Source: Telmatactis stephensoni (Eukaryota > Cnidaria > Anthozoa > Actiniaria > Isophelliidae). From it: a DNA stretch of 64,000 nt. Position numbers and translations under genes: made by a program. The notes under the pieces are model-generated. The model saw nothing but the letters and a program-made list of their open reading frames with translations, did no database searches and was not told where the DNA came from. Location: the NCBI GenBank assembly GCA_029948255.1, contig JALIZF010001824.1, forward strand, positions 310,001 through 374,000, in the 5' to 3' direction. Every line of letters begins with the position of its first letter. Position 1 is the stretch's first letter. Positions 1-12,026 of the stretch are shown piece by piece.

Positions 1-824
1 ATTGCAAAACAAACACCTATTGCTGCTGTCTTTTGTAAGCTGTCCATCAATGAAGTTGGGGAGGAGGATGTTTCGACGAATTCTTTCTAAGGCTGTATCT
101 AGGTAGCAACATTCAACTGTGACCAATCTCGTACCCAGAGCCCAAGTTACTATTGGTCAGTGGGACTGAGCAGAACACATGCTCTGAGCATGAGACTGCT
201 GTGACCACCTTTTCAAGACCAACAGAGACTTTTGAAATTGCATATGTAGGCTATGTGTTCTATATGCCTAGCGTAACCTTTATTTTATCTCTGATTAAAT
301 TGAATTGATTTATAGGCTCCACTATCAGGTTTGTTAAAAACCACAACAAAAGACTACAATATTGTTATTTAAAACTTACCAGTTGTTAAGGACCAGACAT
401 TAACTACAGGGGGAGGGGGAGGAGGTTTGGAAGGTCTGGTGCAAATAGAGGGGGGCACATGAACCTCAGTCAAACACTGAAATCTATCTTTGAATGAATG
501 TTTTCAGTGTCCTATTATTCTTCTATTATAAGTTAAATGGTGAATGAACCATAACATTATTTTTTGCTAAGAAATGCAGTAATGAAAAGTGTACAAACTT
601 GTACAGTCAAACACAGGGAGATAATAAGATAGAGATAATACAAAAAAAAACCTTGTAAAACGCCAATGAAAAATGAAATACCGTTAAAACTGCACAAGCG
701 TTTCTTGGAAACCATAGCATGACGACTTTTACGACAAATTGTACTTAGCAAATCTTACCTGAGAATTTACCATTTCTCGAAGATCTTTGGGTGACCTTCC
801 ACCGTTTCCACTACTTGATGCCAT
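1..824 (-). CDS. First three exons of an unrecognised gene, cut by the left edge
   Basis: Three consecutive exons keep one open frame on the minus strand: 759-824 (ATG at 822-824, 22 codons, donor CTCAG/GTAAG), 380-476 (97 nt, acceptor TTTCAG, donor CTG/GTAAGT) and 1-92 (acceptor ACAG, continuing past the window edge). The predicted N-terminus begins MASSSGNGGRSPKDLREMVN. A short run of six prolines follows, then a basic stretch (ALERIRRNILLPNF) and a Cys pair (CLFC) at the very edge. Exon lengths and phases (0, then 1) fit, and both donors are strong. I do not recognise the family. The Cys pair could start a metal-binding motif, but the sequence stops there. The 5' end lies about 0.9 kb downstream of the CNBD2-like gene on the same strand, so it should have its own promoter in 825-1690. 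I am fairly sure it is coding and unsure of everything about function. Confidence 0.55.
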
Positions 825-1694
825 TTTCAATACTCAAGGACTGTTTTCTCTCTCGAAAATTACTTTTGAAAAACAGACGTGCTGAGAAGTCAACGAAAAA
901 GTCACGAAGTTGAAATCTTCAACTTATCTTGCATTTGTCGCCAAATTCGCTCCAAAACCAAATGAATATCATACAGACATGTTAATAATTCACTTAAAGG
1001 TGTCTAGGTTTTTGTATTCAGGAGTTCAAATTGAGTACTTTTAGGATTATTTCTCATTGCTAACCGACATATAAACAAATCCTTCATGATGACTTTATGA
1101 CTAACCGCTGACCACATAAGTCAGTTATGCGATGGACTGGGTCGGGCTCAGAGTCGCGCGCGGGAAATCGGAAATGGTGAGGGCTTGAGGGCAGGATGAG
1201 GGATGACAAGTCTTATTGGACTTATTGGAGTCTTACAGGCGATTAAGATAATGACATTCACATAGCTATAAGCCCAAGTGATATCATCCTCGATGACCCT
1301 GGTTGCATAACTTTTTTTGGTGCTAAATCAAAATACTTTGTTAGAATTCTACAAGGAATTTTAAAACTTAAATCATGAGGTTCTGACATTAGGTACCAGC
1401 TGGTAAAGTCAAAGTCGAACCACGGTTATGAGACGAAATTTGTTGAATATCATTAACAAAATGGGCTGTCATGGTTTTCTTTCCTTTCTTCCCTTTCTTT
1501 TTCTTTTTTCGTTCTTTCTTTCTTTTCAATTTTTCTTTTCATCTTTTAACTGTGTCCCGTCTGTGCTTGGGTCAAGTCAAAAACAAATATACAATCACAC
1601 TATACTGGTTTTCATTTTATTAAGTCAAAACAGGACTTCAGTTTATAACTGATTCATGGAAAAATTGCAGTTGTGTGCTTTTCCTAACAAAAAG
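825..1694. other. Intergenic stretch between two minus-strand genes
   Basis: I see no exon here that connects to a neighbour. A pyrimidine-rich run lies at about 1478-1545, and a short GC-rich patch (GTCGCGCGCG) near 1153-1165 could belong to the promoter of the gene starting at 824. Several short open frames overlap the T-rich run and look like chance. Confidence 0.5.
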
Positions 1695-1700
1695 TTTATT
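1695..1700 (-). other. Polyadenylation signal AATAAA of the CNBD2-like gene
   Basis: AATAAA reads on the minus strand about 30 bases after the TAG/TGA-type stop at 1731. Its spacing supports the assigned end of the CNBD2-like gene. Confidence 0.6.
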
Positions 1701-1730
1701 TGTTCTTTTTAGCGGGTTGGGTACCCTGTG

Positions 1731-4700
1731 CTACGTCGTTTCTCTGTCGTCTTCATTCTCAGCTTTATTAGGGCCATACACAAAGTCAAGATAATCATCA
1801 AGTCTATTTAGTCGTATACGCTCCTCCGTCTCTTTCCTAAGGATCCCTCTAACACTCTTGATTGGTTTTCTTTCATATCTGGCTTCCATTTCTAACGCAT
1901 CGTTGTGTCGCACGTACAGTGAATGTACTTGTTCCACCGTTGACAAGAGATGTTTTCTTTTCATGTTTTCCCATGCGCAATGGTTATTGTATGAACGATA
2001 GATGATTTCATCTGAGGGATAACTGAAAATCATGGGATGGGTTAGTTAGGTTTGCAGGAGAGAGATGTAAGAAGGAAAAAGAGAAGAGGAAAGAAGAGAG
2101 GAGAGAGAAGAGGAGAGAGGAGATCTAGAGGAGAGGAGAGGAGAAGAGAGGGGGAGAAGAGGAGAGCAGCGAGTGGAGAGCAGAGCAGAGAAGAGAAGAG
2201 ATGAGAGCAGAGCAGGGCAGAGCAGAGCAGAGCAGAGCAGAACAGAGCAGAAAGGCGCGCGCGCGAGAGAAGATGTTGGTAGAGAAGTAAGAGAGGAGGC
2301 TAAGGGAAGGAGAAAATAAATTTAAAAGGGGAGGGATCAGAGGGCACTTAAACAGTTGTCCGTGTTAGAATTGCTGCTTTTTATCCAGTGACTTTGATCA
2401 AAAATTCTTTCTAAATATAAATCAACATCGTATAAAAAAGGCTTTCTACTTACTCTGTTTGAAGTGCGATGTCCCGAGCGCATTTCAGGGTAGACTTGGT
2501 TGAGTAGCGCAAATAATCTGCTCTTTTGATTCTCAATAATACTGCGCCTTTACTAACCAACATTAGCTTGCGTCCTGTGGGCATCAAGACTTCGCGGAGG
2601 TCCTGTGGGAATGATTAGGCAATTTAGATTGCAAATTAGATTCCTCTAAGTTTTTTCTGTATTATATGACATGTTCCTCAGGCAAGAGCCCTGCAATTTC
2701 AAGTGGGACTCACCCTGGGCTTATATAGTGTTCGTTTATGCCTGATGTGCATTTTAAAAGTTGTAGATTTGGTTGTTGCTCATCCTTGGGACCCAAGGCA
2801 TTTGTAACGTTGTATAAGCAGTTCCCTTCCCCCTCCCCTTGATGCACTGGATCCTCGAAGATGGGTATCGCTGGTCTGCGAATAAAAACTGCAAACCTCA
2901 TGCAACTTTCTGTCAAGTTCTTCACTTTTAAATTGTACCGTCATCCGCCATGGCTCAGCTGGTTTAGCGTCGGTCTTTCTAGTACAAGTTCGGGGTTCGA
3001 GCTCCGGTGGCTGGCCTGGCAATACTTAAGGCGGCGAAATACGAAACACAGAAACCCTCAACTTGTCGCGCAACATTGTTGCGTTGCAGGTTTTTGATCG
3101 CGATGTTGCTCGTTTTTCACCTCACGATCTCAACTTGCCACGCAACAAAAAATTGAGATCGCGAGGTGAAAAACGCGCAACATCGATCAAAAACCTGCAA
3201 CAGCAACAATGTTGCGCGACAAGTTGAGGGTTTTTGTGTCTCGTATTTCGCCGCCTTAACGTATTTGAATGTATTCAAAAATAACTGAGGAGATTACATT
3301 TGAAAATGGTTAGACTTTCGCAGCTACTCGAATAAGGAAGACAACTTTCTGTGAAAGGATGTAAAAACCCTTATAGTCCTATTTAGAATTTCTACGTGTG
3401 TTTGTGGCCCTTCCTATTCTTCAAATTAATCAATGTGTGCATATACGAAAAGAAAATTCATGCTACTTACAAATATATCCCCAGATTGCATACTCGCGAT
3501 GTCCAAATATAAAACATCATTGTTGAGTCTGCCTGTTGCGTCTTTCAGTCTTATCAGGTCCAACAGAGTCAAAGAGTTCATTTCTATGCGCTTTTCTAAG
3601 ACGATCTGTGATTGGTCACTCTCATGTTTAGTTTCGCTTTTGATGTTCACAAAGTGGTCATCTTTTTCCTCTTCATCGACTTCACAGTACTTAGAATCGC
3701 CCTTGGCGTGTGGCATATCGGAGTAGGAAAGTTCCATGACTTCGATGATGCGTTCTTTTGCACTTCGACCGCCCGTGGATGATTCTTCTGTTTTGCTCCT
3801 GTCTAGGGATTCATCTCCTGACTCACTCTCACTTTGAATAAATAATTAAAAATACTTGAAATTCTTTTGATATTTTATTGATAACTTTGAAACTAGGAGA
3901 TCAAGGGATAGGGTGTGGCAAAGACCTCTTTACTTTCGTATGCTAATTTCAGACCACGTGTCATTCCCTTGAGAATTGTTCTTTTATGATGAACATACTA
4001 AAACATTTACATATGAAAGAATCAACTTTCTTTGAGATCGCTACGCGCATGTTCCAAATTAGCCTGAAACATTTAAGTGGGTTCCTCATTCTCAGAGCCA
4101 ATCACAAACTAGGTGGTTACTTGCAATTAAGACTCAAAACTTATTATCAATATTAGTTGCACATTTGTTTTAAATGAAGACTCAAAGACAAGTTGGAAAA
4201 CTTACGTTTCACTATCGGATTCATCACTTTCATCCACTTTCTTGTCTTTATTAGCAAAACTGAACGTCTGCTTAAAGCTCTTCTCAAGTTCCTTTTTCCA
4301 TACAGAGCTGGTAGCGCTGTTTGAAGACCGCCCCTTGCCAAACAAATGGAAGTAAGATTCCTCGAATGTAATTGTTTTTGGTCCAAACAATCCTGGCGAA
4401 ATCTTGAGATTCAGAGCTTTGATAATAGAGCATTTTCCCTGTGGTAAAACACGTTAAATTTTGAGACCTAAAACATTTACTTATGCAGACACTTTTATCT
4501 TCAAATTCTACCTGCATACAAATGTAGATCCATTCTGTTTCTTTACTGCTGTCTTTGACTATTATTTTATTAGACTTCCACTGTGTAAAGAAATAAATCA
4601 ATTTATTCAACAACAACAAAATGAATTTGAATTCAGTCTCTTTGGTTAGACATCCCTCATTCGTAGGGCTTCGCGCGCGCGTACGACTCTTGGAGTGCTA

Positions 4701-7700
4701 CTTATTCAGTGACGACATATTCAGTGGTGGAGTATGATTCAAAACACGTAAGAAGAAGGCTAGGCAGTCGAAAAGAAAGAACTGCTTTCTTTCTAAGGAA
4801 CACAGACTGAACACTGCATGCATGTTTCTGTAAAAATATCCCATCATTGGAGATGTAGAGCACAAGAAAAGCAAGCTTAGGAACACCAGGCAAAGCCTGT
4901 TTCCTTCCTTTGTTTGCAGCTAAGTTGCAGTTGGTTGACTTTCCACGTACATGGAACCTCCGCGAAGAGATCGGCTTTAAGTCCCTTTATATTACTCGGG
5001 CATCCTCTAGGTTTACTTTACTTTTTTGTTAAAGACGAATCAATGAAGATGTAGGAAATCGCAGATATTGCACAATTATTATCTAGATGGTCTTTGTAGG
5101 GTAAGGGTCTGGTCATACCTCGACAAACTGCCAAATACATGTTTCTCTTGCTTTTCGAGTGCAGTATATCTTCCAGAGTGTTTACATCACACAGACATAA
5201 ACGATCGTGATTATTGCTTTTATCAAATACTTTCGACGTTTTAGTGCGAGCCCTGTTTCTGTCCTCTTATATAAACACGGTAGCTAGGCAATCAGCGCGC
5301 ACGTTATATCGGCTCAATTACGTTACGTCATAATTTACGATATCTTTAATCTTTAATCATTTTAATTGCCAATAGCTTAACTAATTACAGCAATGGATGG
5401 TCAAGGTCTAAATTTTGGTAGTAAGTATATGGTGTTACTTTTTAGAGAAGCCTTAAACTGAGACAGCTAGTGTTCTAGCATTAACAGCGTCAGGCGGGAG
5501 ACTTTTCCACACATCTATTATGTAGGAACAATACGTATATTAAGTTGTATGAGGAGTATTGTCATTCGTGATTATTGTATGGTATTAATGTATTGACCCC
5601 TTTGCTGTAATCCAGTTCATACTGCAAAAGCAATTGAATAAACACATATCTATCTATCTATGCAACGGGTGAAAAAAGCTAAGAGTACTTGTACTTGACA
5701 AGAGTACTTGACAAAACTAGTGAACTACTTACGTCCTGAATCTGAGCCTCAAAGCAAATGTTTCTCAGCACATCATCACTCCATTCTTGAAAAATACTCA
5801 AATTCCTATCAAATCATGATATGAAAAAACGATGAGTTTTGAGAAGAAAGAAAAGGTGAGGAGCAAGGTACTTACTTGCAAAATCGAATTTTGTCGCTGA
5901 GTTCCTTGTCGTAAATCTTTGGACATGTGATTGCAAACACGTCTCTATCGACTACTAATAGTTCTATATCTTCTCTCACCACTACTGATGCTGTGCGCTT
6001 GATTTTACGTAACAACGCGAGTTCCTGAGAAATCCAATACAAATATCGCATCAAAATCGTTATGTGTGATGGTCAGTAATATAGTGCGTTGGCAACCGGG
6101 TAGGAACAAGGTTACTTGATCGATAAATATCTGAGTAGGTATGTGCAGTAGAGGATCTTAGAAAAAATAAAACAAATAAAAAAGTCCCTATAAAACAAAC
6201 GAACGAACGAACGAACGAACGAACGAACGCCGGACGAACGAACGAACGAACGAACGAACGAACGAACGAACGAACGAACGAACGAACGAACGAACGAACG
6301 AACGAACGAACGAACGAACGAACGAACGAACGAACAAATAATAAAACAAATAATATCACAAATAAGCAAACAAACAAACAAATAAAAACATCAACCACCA
6401 GAAGGACTGATTGTAATTGGTTGATTGCAATTGACTTCACGTATTTAGCTTATAAGTTTCAGAAAATCCAAAGTTTTGTTACTATCTCACTCACCCCAAA
6501 GCTGTCTCCACGGTGTAACACGGTCGCTGTATGCCAGACCACGTGACCTGATCGCTTGAGAAGCTCTTCCACGTTCACAAAAGCAGAGCCACAAAAGATG
6601 AAATAGAATGCTAGTCCTTCGTGTCCTTTACGGAGTATAATTCGTCCGTGTTCAACTCTGAATACAAATAAACCAATGAGTATTGGCAACTATAGCATAT
6701 ATAATAATAATAAATTTATTTCTTATATTGCGCAAAATAGTATGCAAATGATCAAATACGCATTACATTACCTTGAGGTCAGTACACACGAGGGAGCTTG
6801 CTTGTGCAACATGCTTCCGCAACACTCTCCTGGGTCATTTTGCACAACCAGTACACATGAGGGAGCATGCTGCGGGAGCTTGTTGCTTGTGACAATTTGC
6901 TCCCAGAGCTTGTTCCCCCATATATTAAAAGGCCAGTACACATGAAGGAGCTTGCTCCCGCAGCTGTACTGGTTGTGCAAAATGATCCAAGAGCGTGTTG
7001 CGGGAGCATGGTGTGGGAGCAAGCTCCATTGTACTGTGTAACGGCCGGTCATAAAAATATGTATATAAAACATAAAAGCCTGATTCATATATAACAATTA
7101 ATATTAACTTCTTTATAAAGATTTGAGCTTTTTGGTCTCTATTTGGAGATACAAAGATTAGAGGGGAAGTCGAAGCAACAATTGCACGACGATGGAAGTC
7201 GAACCGTGCCGGATGAGGCCGCCCACCAACAACTGCTATCACTGGTTCATAGTATTCGTACCTTTGGTAAGTCATGGCACGACACATCGCCATTTGTATC
7301 CTGTAAGTAAACTTTTCATAGCTTTGTAAACCTCTTAGCACTGCATGAAGTTGACTCAAATCCATGTCCGTTCTCTCCATTGGTGGTTTGGCCAGGATAG
7401 TCTTGGCCCATTCTGGTATGTATGCGTATTGCTATGGGATAAAACATAGGGACACAATTAGAGTATATTACGTCAATATAATGCAGGGTTTTGACTATAA
7501 ATAGTAGTATAAGCGATAGTCGACGTTTCGATGTTTCTGACTCATTTTCAAGACTGTTATGAATTAATCGTTTGAGGAATGTCAATAAACTGTTACGTGT
7601 CCCAAGGGATGATGTCAGCGACATCGAAACGTCGACTATAGCTTATACTATTATTCATTTTATGGTCAAAACTATATCAATAAATCTACAGCCAGTCATA

Positions 7701-10036
7701 ACACAGGGTATTCTAAATATTTAGTGATACGCTCCAATTGATAAAAGACTCGATTAAGTGTGAGTGAACTGAGCTTCTGCATACGTTGGACAATAATGAA
7801 CGGACGGAATGATGTAGGGTATGTTTCAGTTATGGGAGAAGGGTTGGGGTGGTGCAGTAGACCCGCCCATAATAATTTCATCATTTGCAACGTCATTACA
7901 GTGTTGAGGCATTAACTGATGTTCTTACCGACTTTCCTTTCTGGAAGATGGTCATATTAAAAAGAATTTCTTTGGCTTCAGACGTGTGTTTGAGGGCATG
8001 CCAGGACTTTTGGGCAGCGGTCATGGGAGTTTTTTCCGTCGAATTATAACTGAGGTTTTTCTGTAATTTGCAACAAACACGAACAACAATTGCTGCTCTG
8101 TGGAATTTCTCTATCGCCTGAAAATACAAAACAAGTTTGGAAATCAGCCAGGAATTAGAGCAGAAATGACTTGCCAGTACGTACTTGGTGTATTTATGTG
8201 TCCTTGTACGTTAAAGAAAATGTGGGCAAATAAAAACTCCTAGTGAGAGGGTGGGAGTGGGGATAAAAGGATGCAAGAAGAATGGATAGCGTTATCCTTT
8301 GTATTGTTAAGGCCAATTTACACGATACAATTTTTGCTTACAACTTGTCGCATGCAGCAACCCTACAACTTGCTTACAACTGTAGCGTGCGACAAGAACA
8401 AAAGTTTGTAGGATTTAAAACCTTACAACAGTTGTAAGCAAGGTGTAGGGTTGTTGCATGCGACAAGTTGTAAGCCAAAATTGTATCGTGTAAATTGGAT
8501 CCTTATTTAACCATGTAGACAACATGACCCCAGCTAACCAATAAATTTTACGCTGGATAATTTATCTAAAGAATGGTGATTTTAAATCCTCGGTAGGCCC
8601 CACGGAAGAGAATATCTGCACCCATCAAGATCTGTTGAGAGGTAGAGGTCTGCACCGGCAAGAGGTTTCGAGTTCGATTCCCTTTGACTGCACCTCATAC
8701 TTGTTTCGACTTCTTTCCAATCTTTAATACCCTTAAAACGGAGCACTGATAGTATCCTGGGAGATAAGCTTGTGCTAAAGGATCTACAGACGCTAAAGTG
8801 AGTGAGTGAGTTATCGGGATTTACCCTCACGAGTTCGCTAACAATGAACGAGAAATTTTAAATACTGCACGATCAGGCATTAGCCGAGAAGTCTCCTTTT
8901 TGTTTTTCTAGGTGTCATATGCTTGTTAATCCTCTCTTTTTCGAAAAATCCTCAAATTTATCACCAGCAAACATTTTTTCTTTCTTACTGTGGTTTCTCA
9001 CACGTGGACGTCATTATCGTGGTGCAATTACACCACGATAATGACGTCGATATGGTTGTCATGCACGTCAAAATTACGTGTCAAGTGGTACAAACTGACC
9101 AATCGGAAAATCATGATCAGAATTTATACAGTGTGAAAATTGAATAACAAAGTGCTTTACTTTAACCTTACTGAACTGTTGTTATATTAACCCCCGTGCA
9201 ACATATAACACAATTTAAAGAATATCACTAACTGTTTACTGACTCACCAACTGTTTTCTCCTTCTCCGAGTTTCCGCCAGCCATTTCTTTTTTTCTAAAA
9301 ACATACCAAGTGTTCCAGTTGTGGCTTTTATTGCCATCAGAGAAATTGCTGTACCTCGAAGTGTTTTCCTCTTAACCACCTTTTGGTCCTTTTTCTCGTC
9401 TAGTGTAGCCTTTTCTTTTTCTGCTTTTTCTTTATCAGCCAACATGATGCGTCGAATCCTTCTTTTAGCGCTTTGACTTCTGATTGTCTCTTTCATTGTT
9501 AAAGTAAGGTCAGTGTCGCAGGCAGAATAATCTTTTCCTCGAATTTCAAGAATGTCTTGGTAAAGCCATTTGGAATCCGTTGAGGGTTTAGCAGAAGAAG
9601 CCCTAGGTAACCGTCTATCTAGTGCACTTTTCGTTCCGCCCGAAGCGCTTTTATCGTCTCCTGCTTTGGAAAATTCTTCAACAAACTCCTTAAGGTCTGT
9701 TTTATGTTGTTCCGATATATCTTCGTGTTTCTGTGGCAAGAGATCATCAACTCCTTCGTAGCCATATAATGTTTCTTTACCAAACGAACGAAGGAAATGG
9801 TTGCGTCCTGCCCGAGAAAGTTTCCGCTGTGCCAAATATGCCTGTGTTTGTTGACGGTCGCTACTCTCTTTGACCTCTTTTCTAGTGATTGATTTTCGTC
9901 TATCTGAACTAGTGGCTAAACTGTTTGAAAGAGGTCCAAATTTTACTCGACTTACTTTTCTGTTAAATCTCTGATTCCTTTCGCCATCAACATCACTGAA
10001 TGTGACCGTCAAATTAGCTGGTCTTGACTTCGCCAT
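1731..10036 (-). CDS. CNBD2: CNBD2-like cyclic nucleotide-binding protein
   Basis: Eleven exons join in phase: 9248-10036, 7929-8117, 7262-7431, 6495-6657, 5876-6024, 5733-5805, 5119-5169, 4206-4438, 3471-3831, 2454-2602, 1731-2022. They give about 872 residues from the ATG at 10034-10036. Exon 1 (263 codons) is basic and Lys/Arg-rich. A cNMP-binding fold then spans exons 3-5: the helix CRAMTYQR, then RIILRKGHEGLAFYF, then the phosphate cassette GDSFGELALL followed four residues later by RTAS. The Glu and Arg that contact the cyclic phosphate in PKA and CAP are therefore present. A second, weaker cNMP-like region follows (exons 6-10: SIFQEWSDDVL, FVEGKCSIIKAL, GRKLMLVSKGAVLLRIKR), interrupted by an acidic Ser/Glu-rich insert. 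The family is known mostly from ciliated and spermatogenic cells, so a sperm or cilium role is inferred. The 51-nt exon 5119-5169 is the least certain. An upstream in-frame ATG-like start at 10117 is less natural. Confidence 0.85.
2049..2290. repeat. Purine-rich low-complexity tract
   Basis: About 240 bases of GAGAG and GCAGAGCAGA repeats, nearly pure A/G on the plus strand. It lies in the last intron of the CNBD2-like gene, just upstream (in its transcription) of the terminal exon, where it reads as a long pyrimidine tract. Confidence 0.8.
2949..3019 (+). repeat. tRNA-derived SINE head or tRNA relic
   Basis: An A-box-like TGGCTCAGCTGG and a B-box-like GGTTCGAGCTCC are spaced roughly as in a tRNA, but the anticodon arm does not fold well. 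It is more likely a SINE head than a working tRNA. It abuts the hairpin element at 3026. Confidence 0.35.
3026..3259. mobile_element. Near-perfect hairpin MITE with TTAAGGCGG ends
   Basis: The left arm TTAAGGCGGCGAAATACGA (3026-3044) is the exact reverse complement of the right end (3241-3259). Pairing continues inward for most of the 234 bp through GTTGCGCGACAAGTTGAG-type sequence. There is no coding capacity. The TTAA at both tips may be the target duplication, as in piggyBac-like elements. A relative lies at 18438-18661. It sits in an intron of the CNBD2-like gene. Confidence 0.8.
6197..6335. repeat. (AACG)n microsatellite
   Basis: About 140 bases of tetranucleotide AACG repeat with one CCGG interruption near 6230. 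It lies in a CNBD2-like intron. It produces spurious long open frames with repeated FVRS on the minus strand. Confidence 0.95.
6779..7042. mobile_element. Imperfect inverted-repeat element
   Basis: Terminal GTACACACGAGGGAGCTTGC at the left and GCAAGCTCCATTGTACTG at the right are imperfect inverses. Internal copies of GTACACATGAGGGAGC occur in both orientations, which suggests a degenerate or nested MITE. It is in an intron of the CNBD2-like gene. Confidence 0.6.
7488..7672. mobile_element. MITE-like inverted repeat
   Basis: The left arm (GTTTTGACTATAAATAGTAG, then GTCGACGTTTCGATG) is mirrored by CATCGAAACGTCGAC and TATGGTCAAAAC at the right. The middle is unique and non-coding. It lies between CNBD2-like exons 2 and 3. 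Confidence 0.7.
8307..8506. mobile_element. MITE-like hairpin with GGCCAATTTACACGATAC arms
   Basis: About 70-base arms are inverted copies (CAATTTACACGATACAATTT, then GCTTACAACTTGTCGCATGC). The loop is short. No open frame of interest. It is in the first intron of the CNBD2-like gene. Confidence 0.75.
8590..8755 (+). mobile_element. Degenerate tRNA-derived SINE
   Basis: A B-box-like sequence (GAGTTCGATTCCC) is followed by CTTGTTTCGACTTCTTTCC and CCCTTAAAACGGAGCACTGAT. The same 3' segments occur in the fuller copy at 20014-20279. The 5' and 3' ends are eroded. Confidence 0.65.
9007..9048. repeat. 42-bp palindrome with CRE-like ends
   Basis: Eighteen-base arms GACGTCATTATCGTGGTG and their exact complement flank the loop CAATTA. 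Both ends carry a GACGTC core like a CREB/ATF half-site. It may be the tip of a small inverted-repeat element. Confidence 0.7.
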
Positions 10037-11321
10037 AGTTTGAAAGCTACCGGTATAGTTAGATTCTTGATTTGTGCAATAAACGCATTGATCGATATCT
10101 GCGAGCGTTACAAACACTCACAGATTTGTTTCATATGCTTTCGTTCTTATAATCCTTCAAATACATCATTTGAAATAACATAGCTGAGATTCAATGCTTT
10201 GACGTGTAATCTCAGCAAAGTAAAACACAGTTTTCAACACTTTGAATGCGATCTTATTTTCAAAACGCTTGTCTTTGTGTTCTGGCTTGGCAACGACAAC
10301 AAAGGCATAATCGCGTGTTGAAAACTCTAGTTTATGCCTGTTAAAAAATGCATTTACGAAAGTCTTTTCAATCTGGTAGGGTTTACTGGCATTGTTTACC
10401 CAAAGTACCATTTGAATCTGTTGTATTGATAACCTATCAGTGTTATTGTATTGTCTGCAAAGACAATGAGAAATAATATCAAAAACTTTCCATGGATTAG
10501 GCTCATGATTATTTGTAGACTAAATCATACTTAATTACAATATCACCTGACTCCATCTAGCATGCATGCTTTGCCTTTTTGGGGAAAACTTCATATACAC
10601 TAGTCACGACGAATGTTTCATGTGCCGAATTTATCTCTAATACGCGAATACGTCGATTCAACCCCAGCAAGTGATAACACGACGATTATGCGCGAACCGC
10701 TGAACGGAAGTGGCCTCATGATCAATTACGGTTTTAACCTGGCTTAGGGCTACCTCTCTCATAAAGAGAGTCGTATATAGTCTCCCCTAACGGTTTTCGG
10801 AGCATTACAGTCGAGTGCAGAAGTACGAACAGCTAGAAATTATCCTTTCAAAATTATCCATTTGTCCAAGACAGTAGAAGTTGGAGACATGCGCAGATGT
10901 TATCGCTTGCTGCTCGTCGATCCCAATACAGCTCATTTACAACATCGAAACTTGTGAAAACGATGTTAACCGATCTTAGCTTGAATTTACATGTAAAAGT
11001 ATACATCTAATATGGAAGAGATGCGAGAACAATGAAATGTATTTATCTTTCGACCAGTTTTTAACCAGTCAGAGCGCGCGTACGATTCTGTGACGTTACC
11101 TATCCGTGTGAATTAACTGTAATCACACACGGTTCTCGACCAATCAGCGCACGCGTAATATACCAATAAATATTATATAAAGAATTACATGTATGTAGAA
11201 TTATATTCAATTTAATTTACATCATTTTTTAATCCAGCAAAGACAGTATAGATACAAAGAATTCAGTGGATAAATTACAAAGTCTAGGAATTCGTTACAT
11301 GTACTTTCTTGATTAAAATCG

Positions 11322-11578
11322 GGCTCGTAACATGGTATATGGGATCAGGGATCAAGCCCCAAATTATGGCCAGGATCAGGGATCCGGATCAGAGGCCAGG
11401 GCTCAGGGATCAAATGGGTGGGAACGAGGATCAGGGACATTGGGTCAGGATTAGGGATCAGCTCAGTTTTTTGCACCAAGGATTAGGGATCAAAAATTTC
11501 TAAAACTATGGACTCAGGAATCAAAATTTCCGTAAAATCCCGAGATCAGTGAGACGAAAATATACCATGTTACGAGCC
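11322..11578. mobile_element. MITE with 19-bp perfect ends and internal GGATCAGGG repeats
   Basis: GGCTCGTAACATGGTATAT (11322-11340) is exactly inverted at 11560-11578. The interior is a degenerate array of GGATCAGGGATC-like units. There is no transposase. The internal short tandem units are unusual among the hairpin elements of this window. Confidence 0.75.
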
Positions 11579-11724
11579 TGTAAAATCATAAACAAAAACA
11601 TTGATTGAGTTGTCTAAATGTTCTCTTCTACGAGAATCATTAAATCCTTGTTTAAAAGTCGCAATGGAGAAAACAAAAGCACAAGGAACACGGCTGCTGT
11701 TGCTCTAAAAGGTTATTCAAAGTA

Positions 11725-11857
11725 AAGCCTAGTTCAAACGTCGCATCTCAGATGTGCCGAATTCAATGCAAATTAGTCAAATCTTTTGTTTCTATTCATT
11801 ATCATCTCGTTTGCATTGAATTCGGCACATGTGAGATGCGACGTTTGAACTAGGCCT
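11725..11857. mobile_element. Hairpin MITE
   Basis: Arms of about 45 bases (GCCTAGTTCAAACGTCGCAT, then GTGCCGAATTCAATGCAAA) are inverted around a short AT-rich loop. Non-coding. Confidence 0.8.
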
Positions 11858-12026
11858 ACACAGCAAAAGAGTTCGTCCACGGGCTATACGGCTATTCTAG
11901 CTTACCGGAGTGATTTCATTTAACCCGTAAAAAATTGTCAAACTAATCATTTGTGGTAAACTCTAAACCCATTGTTTTCTTTCGTTCTTTTCAACCAAAG
12001 TGTACATTCTGGACTCGGAGCAGTAC

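Noticed and set aside
2949..3019. Functional tRNA gene
   Set aside because: A and B boxes are present but the anticodon arm does not fold; more likely a SINE head.
6060..6440. Long minus-strand frame with repeated FVRS
   Set aside because: Translation of the (AACG)n microsatellite.
10166..10411. 81-codon minus-strand frame upstream of the CNBD2-like gene
   Set aside because: No recognisable domain, no splice site joining it to the gene, and no neighbour; left unassigned.
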